A stretch of DNA of 56,277 nt from Cyanobacteria bacterium REEB67 (GTDB taxonomy: Bacteria > Cyanobacteriota > Vampirovibrionia > Obscuribacterales > Obscuribacteraceae). The stretch spans positions 1-56,277 of the forward strand of contig JAGXAB010000040.1 in the NCBI GenBank assembly GCA_018971775.1, read 5' to 3'. The position numbers and the translations under genes were made by a program. This document shows positions 53,211 through 56,277 of this stretch, piece by piece; positions within the stretch are counted from its first letter, which is position 1, and every line of letters begins with the position of its first letter. Below the pieces are notes generated by a model that saw nothing but the letters and a program-made list of their open reading frames with translations, was not told where the DNA came from and did not search any database.

Positions 53211-55973
53211 ATGACCGAGAGTTCGACGACGCCGAAAAGCTCTACAAAAGAGGATTCTAATATGGCTGCAGACAATACCGGGGCTAGTCAAGCGCCGACC
53301 CTCAGCCCTTCCCCGGCAGGCGGAGGCGCCTACAATCCCAAAGATGTGGAAGCTCGCTGGACCGAACACTGGCACAGTAATAAATTATTCAACCTGGAAA
53401 TCCATCCGGACCGTCCGCGCTTTTCAATTGCCTTGCCGCCGCCGAACATTACAGGCAATTTACATATGGGCCATGCCCTGAACGGTACTTTACAAGACCT
53501 TTTGATCCGCCTCAAGAGAATGCAGGGCTATAACGTCCTCTGGCAGGCCGGTACCGACCATGCCGGCATCTCCACCCAAATGGTTGTCGAGCGCCAGCTT
53601 AAAAAAGAAGGAAAAAACCGTCATCAGATGGGCCGCGAGGCCTTCGAAGAAAGAGTCTGGGAATGGCGTAATCAATACGGCAACCAGATCATGGCTCAAT
53701 ACAAGCGCCTGGGCGTCAGCTTCAGCTGGGATCGCATCGCCTTCACCCTGGACGAATCCTACGTAAAAGCAATCTATCGCGTTTTCGTCACCCTATACAA
53801 AGAAGGCTACATTTATCGTGGCAACCGGGTAACGAACTGGTGTCCCAGGTGCATGACCGGCCTATCCGACCTGGAAGTCATTCATGAAGAGAAAAAAGGC
53901 CATCTATATCTGATCAAATATGCGCTTTCGGACAACAGCGGTTCTCTTACCGTCGCCACCACCAGACCGGAAACACTGTTTGGAGACGTGGCCGTCGCCG
54001 TACACCCCGCCGACGATCGCTTCAAAGCTTTCATCGGCAAAACGGTCAATCTACCCCTCACCGGCAAAGCTGTGCCTGTGATCGCCGATACCTATGTCGA
54101 CCGCGAATTTGGCACAGGCGCGCTTAAAATCACGCCCGCCCACGATGCCAATGACTTTGAAGTCGGGCAACGCCACAATCTGGAAAAGCCTGTAGTAATT
54201 GATAAAGCGGGCAAGTTAATAGCCTGCGATCTGGTGCCGGCCTATCTGCACGGCATGAACACCGCCGAAGCACGTAAAGAGACCGTGACGAAGCTGGAAG
54301 AAGCCGGCCTCCTGGTCGAGGACCGCGATTACACCAATGGTGTCGGTATATGTGAACGCTGCAACACTGTGATCGAGCCGATGCTTTCAGACCAGTGGTA
54401 TCTCTCGATGAAGGAATTGGCTCAGCCAGCCATTGATGTTGTCGAAGAACAGCGCGTCCAGTTCATTCCAGACCGCTATGCCACCACTTATGTCGACTGG
54501 ATGAAAAACATCAGAGACTGGTGTATCAGCCGTCAGCTCTGGTGGGGTCATCGCATTCCGATCTGGACCTGCACCGCTTGCAATACCATCGACGCCTTCG
54601 AAGAACCACCGACCGAATGTCCAAAATGCCAGAGTAAGGATCTGGTCCAGGACGAAGACGTGCTCGATACATGGTTTAGCTCGGCCCTCTGGCCCTTCGC
54701 CACCCTTGGTTGGCCGGGTGAGACGAATGAACTGAAAATCTTCTACCCGACCACCGTACTGTCGACGGCGCGCGAAATCATCAATCTCTGGGTAGCGCGG
54801 ATGATTTTCATGAGTATGAAATTCATGAAGACCATTCCTTTCAAGCATGTAATCATCCACCCGGTTATTCAAACCGGTGACGGCAAGCGCATGTCCAAAT
54901 CGAAGGGCAATGCCATAGATCCGATCGACATGATCGAAAAATACGGCTGCGATGCCAACCGCTTCTGGTTTGCCTCGATAGGCGTCAAAGGCGATCAGGA
55001 TGTCAGATTCCGCGAAGAAAAGCTGGAAGAGTACAAGCGCTTCGCCAACAAACTCTGGCAGGCCGGCAATTTCGTCTTGAGCAAACTGGATAATTTCACC
55101 GTCAAAGGTGTAGACCAGAGCAAATTGACGCTCGCTGACAGATGGATATTGCATCGATACAACATCATGCTTGATCTGGTACAGATGCACTTCGATGGCT
55201 ACGACTTCGAGAAGGCCTCGAGCGAATTTTACGAATTTATCTGGGACCACTTCTGCAACTGGTATCTGGAAATAGCCAAAATTCAGCTCAATCAGGAAGC
55301 GACAGCGGAACAAACCAAGATTGTTTTATATACGGTCTTCGAAGGCTTGCTGCGCGCTCTGCATCCGATCATGCCTTTCATCACCGAAGAGCTCTGGTCC
55401 AAGTTTCCCAAGTCAGCGTTTATTCCGACTGATTTCATCTCGATGATGTTTGCTCCTTATCCGCGCCCAGACGAAAACTTCGTCGATGAAGAAGCGGAAG
55501 AGCAGATGGCATTTTTGATCCGCGTCATCCGCTCGATCCGAAATATCAGACAGACTTACAACGTACCGGCCGCCAGCGAGGCGGAAGTAATGATTGTCTG
55601 TCGCGACGAAGACGAAATGAAGTGCTTGCTCGATGGAGCCGACTTGATTAAACGTCTGGCCAAGGTCAATCCTCTCGACATTTCGATGGATTGCTCACCG
55701 CCTTCGATGGCTGCCTGCGAAGCGGTCAGCTCGGTCAGTATCTACGTGCCCCTGGCCAAACTGATCGACATCGAAAAATCGCGCGAAAAACTCAACCAGC
55801 GCAAAGCCGCTCTTGAAAAAGATCTGGCCAAAGTAAACGGCACCATGTCCAATCCGGACTTCAAGGCAAAGGCGCCTCCGGAAAAAGTACATGCCGCCGA
55901 AAACCAACTGGCCGATCTCGAAAGACAGCTCGAGAGCGTTCACTCGCAGCTCAAGGTGCTGGACAAGGGCTAA
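53211..55973 (+). CDS. valS: Valyl-tRNA synthetase
   Basis: Class I aminoacyl-tRNA synthetase charging tRNA-Val. About 920 residues: catalytic core with PPNITGNLHMGHAL (HIGH motif) and GKRMSKSKGNAID (KMSKS motif), a CP1 editing domain between (TTRPETLFGDVAVAVHP), a zinc-type CxxC region, an anticodon-binding domain, and a C-terminal coiled coil (about residues 850-920) typical of ValRS. ATG at 53211 has AGGA 8 bases upstream. A second in-frame ATG at 53262 has a stronger AGAGGA and also leaves a complete enzyme, so the true start is uncertain by 17 codons. The tandem repeat array begins 27 bases after the stop. Confidence 0.95.
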   Translation: MTESSTTPKSSTKEDSNMAADNTGASQAPTLSPSPAGGGAYNPKDVEARWTEHWHSNKLFNLEIHPDRPRFSIALPPPNITGNLHMGHALNGTLQDLLIRLKRMQGYNVLWQAGTDHAGISTQMVVERQLKKEGKNRHQMGREAFEERVWEWRNQYGNQIMAQYKRLGVSFSWDRIAFTLDESYVKAIYRVFVTLYKEGYIYRGNRVTNWCPRCMTGLSDLEVIHEEKKGHLYLIKYALSDNSGSLTVATTRPETLFGDVAVAVHPADDRFKAFIGKTVNLPLTGKAVPVIADTYVDREFGTGALKITPAHDANDFEVGQRHNLEKPVVIDKAGKLIACDLVPAYLHGMNTAEARKETVTKLEEAGLLVEDRDYTNGVGICERCNTVIEPMLSDQWYLSMKELAQPAIDVVEEQRVQFIPDRYATTYVDWMKNIRDWCISRQLWWGHRIPIWTCTACNTIDAFEEPPTECPKCQSKDLVQDEDVLDTWFSSALWPFATLGWPGETNELKIFYPTTVLSTAREIINLWVARMIFMSMKFMKTIPFKHVIIHPVIQTGDGKRMSKSKGNAIDPIDMIEKYGCDANRFWFASIGVKGDQDVRFREEKLEEYKRFANKLWQAGNFVLSKLDNFTVKGVDQSKLTLADRWILHRYNIMLDLVQMHFDGYDFEKASSEFYEFIWDHFCNWYLEIAKIQLNQEATAEQTKIVLYTVFEGLLRALHPIMPFITEELWSKFPKSAFIPTDFISMMFAPYPRPDENFVDEEAEEQMAFLIRVIRSIRNIRQTYNVPAASEAEVMIVCRDEDEMKCLLDGADLIKRLAKVNPLDISMDCSPPSMAACEAVSSVSIYVPLAKLIDIEKSREKLNQRKAALEKDLAKVNGTMSNPDFKAKAPPEKVHAAENQLADLERQLESVHSQLKVLDKG

Positions 55974-56000
55974 TTCAAGGCTTCGATTATGAATAAAGTT

Positions 56001-56277
56001 CGGATTTTCCCTGAAACTTCGGACGACAGTTAACCATGGTCAGATTTATTTTGAAAAGTCTGACAATAGTCAGCCACAGTCAGATTTATTTCGAAAATTC
56101 TGACGATAGTCAGCCATGGTCAGATTTATTTTGAAAAGTCTGACGATAGTCAGCCACAGTCAGATTTATTTTGAAAAGTCTGACGATAGTCAGCCACGGT
56201 CAGATTTATTTTGAAAAGTCTGACGATAGTCAGCCACAGTCAGATTTATTTTGAAAAGTCTGACGATAGTCAGCCAC
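56001..56277. repeat. 40-bp tandem repeat array running off the window end
   Basis: Units start at exactly 40-base spacing: 56041, 56081, 56121, 56161, 56201, 56241 (last one cut at 37 bases). A seventh, degenerate unit at 56001-56040 matches at roughly 28 of 40 positions. Units 1-6 are near-identical, with a few substitutions. Each contains two GTCAG and one CTGAC pentamers, giving two overlapping hairpins. There are no unique spacers, so it is not CRISPR. It has no reading frame of note. It lies 27 bases after valS. Confidence 0.92.

Noticed and set aside
54387..55313. 308-codon minus-strand frame inside valS
   Set aside because: Shadow of valS, which is conserved across its full length.
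56001..56277. CRISPR array at the right end
   Set aside because: The whole 40-base period is repeated, with no unique spacers, and no cas genes are near.

Overview
The window looks like chromosome from a diderm (LPS-making) bacterium. Outer-membrane genes are plentiful: an Omp85/BamA homologue with only three POTRA domains, Skp/OmpH, LpxC, LpxD and an LptD/OstA-like protein. Three POTRA domains is the cyanobacterial pattern; proteobacterial BamA has five. No photosynthesis gene is present, and there are Ku/LigD end-joining genes, selenium genes and many secreted or TPR proteins. I infer, with moderate confidence, a non-photosynthetic member of the Cyanobacteriota (Melainabacteria/Obscuribacterales type). 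Most genes lie on the minus strand in long, tightly spaced runs. No phage, transposase or CRISPR array was seen.

Layout. 0-2.3 kb: an ACT-domain malic enzyme and a small charged protein. 2.3-6 kb: CDP-sugar genes (RfbF, an RmlC-like epimerase, an RmlD-like reductase, and divergently RfbH) that fit 3,6-dideoxyhexose synthesis. 6-10.5 kb: a phosphorelay operon without a kinase (PAS-REC-pseudo-HPt protein, HPt protein, membrane-anchored repeat protein). 10.5-14.5 kb: polyprenyl-phosphate sugar chemistry (DprE1-like oxidase, GT2, WecA/TagO-like transferase). 14.5-19.2 kb: glyA, recO, gnd, pgl. 19.4-22.3 kb: membrane proteins, a CPBP protease and a CopG-type regulator. 22.6-24.5 kb: selD-yedF. 24.5-27.3 kb: Fe-alcohol dehydrogenase, SCP2-like protein, PfkB kinase and a 48-residue membrane peptide. 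27.7-30.9 kb: LptD-like protein and a ROK kinase.

30.9-40.8 kb is the most unusual part. Reading along the minus strand, bamA-skp-lpxD-lpxC is followed by a DUF4139 protein, a shrunken LptD paralogue, a shrunken BamA paralogue and a second DUF4139 protein. The two miniature proteins keep signal peptides and short, strongly conserved blocks of their full-length relatives encoded a few kilobases away, but have lost most of the beta-barrel. The last three genes overlap by 4 bp at each junction. This is my best candidate for an undescribed system.

41.2-44.6 kb: an NHEJ set (Ku, stand-alone LigD-type polymerase, and a ligase carrying a truncated phosphoesterase domain). 44.8-50.3 kb: aldehyde dehydrogenase, tmk and four secreted, membrane or TPR proteins. 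50.3-56 kb: a tRNA with CAU anticodon that resembles tRNA-Ile2, accC-accB-efp and valS. The window ends inside a 40-bp tandem repeat array.
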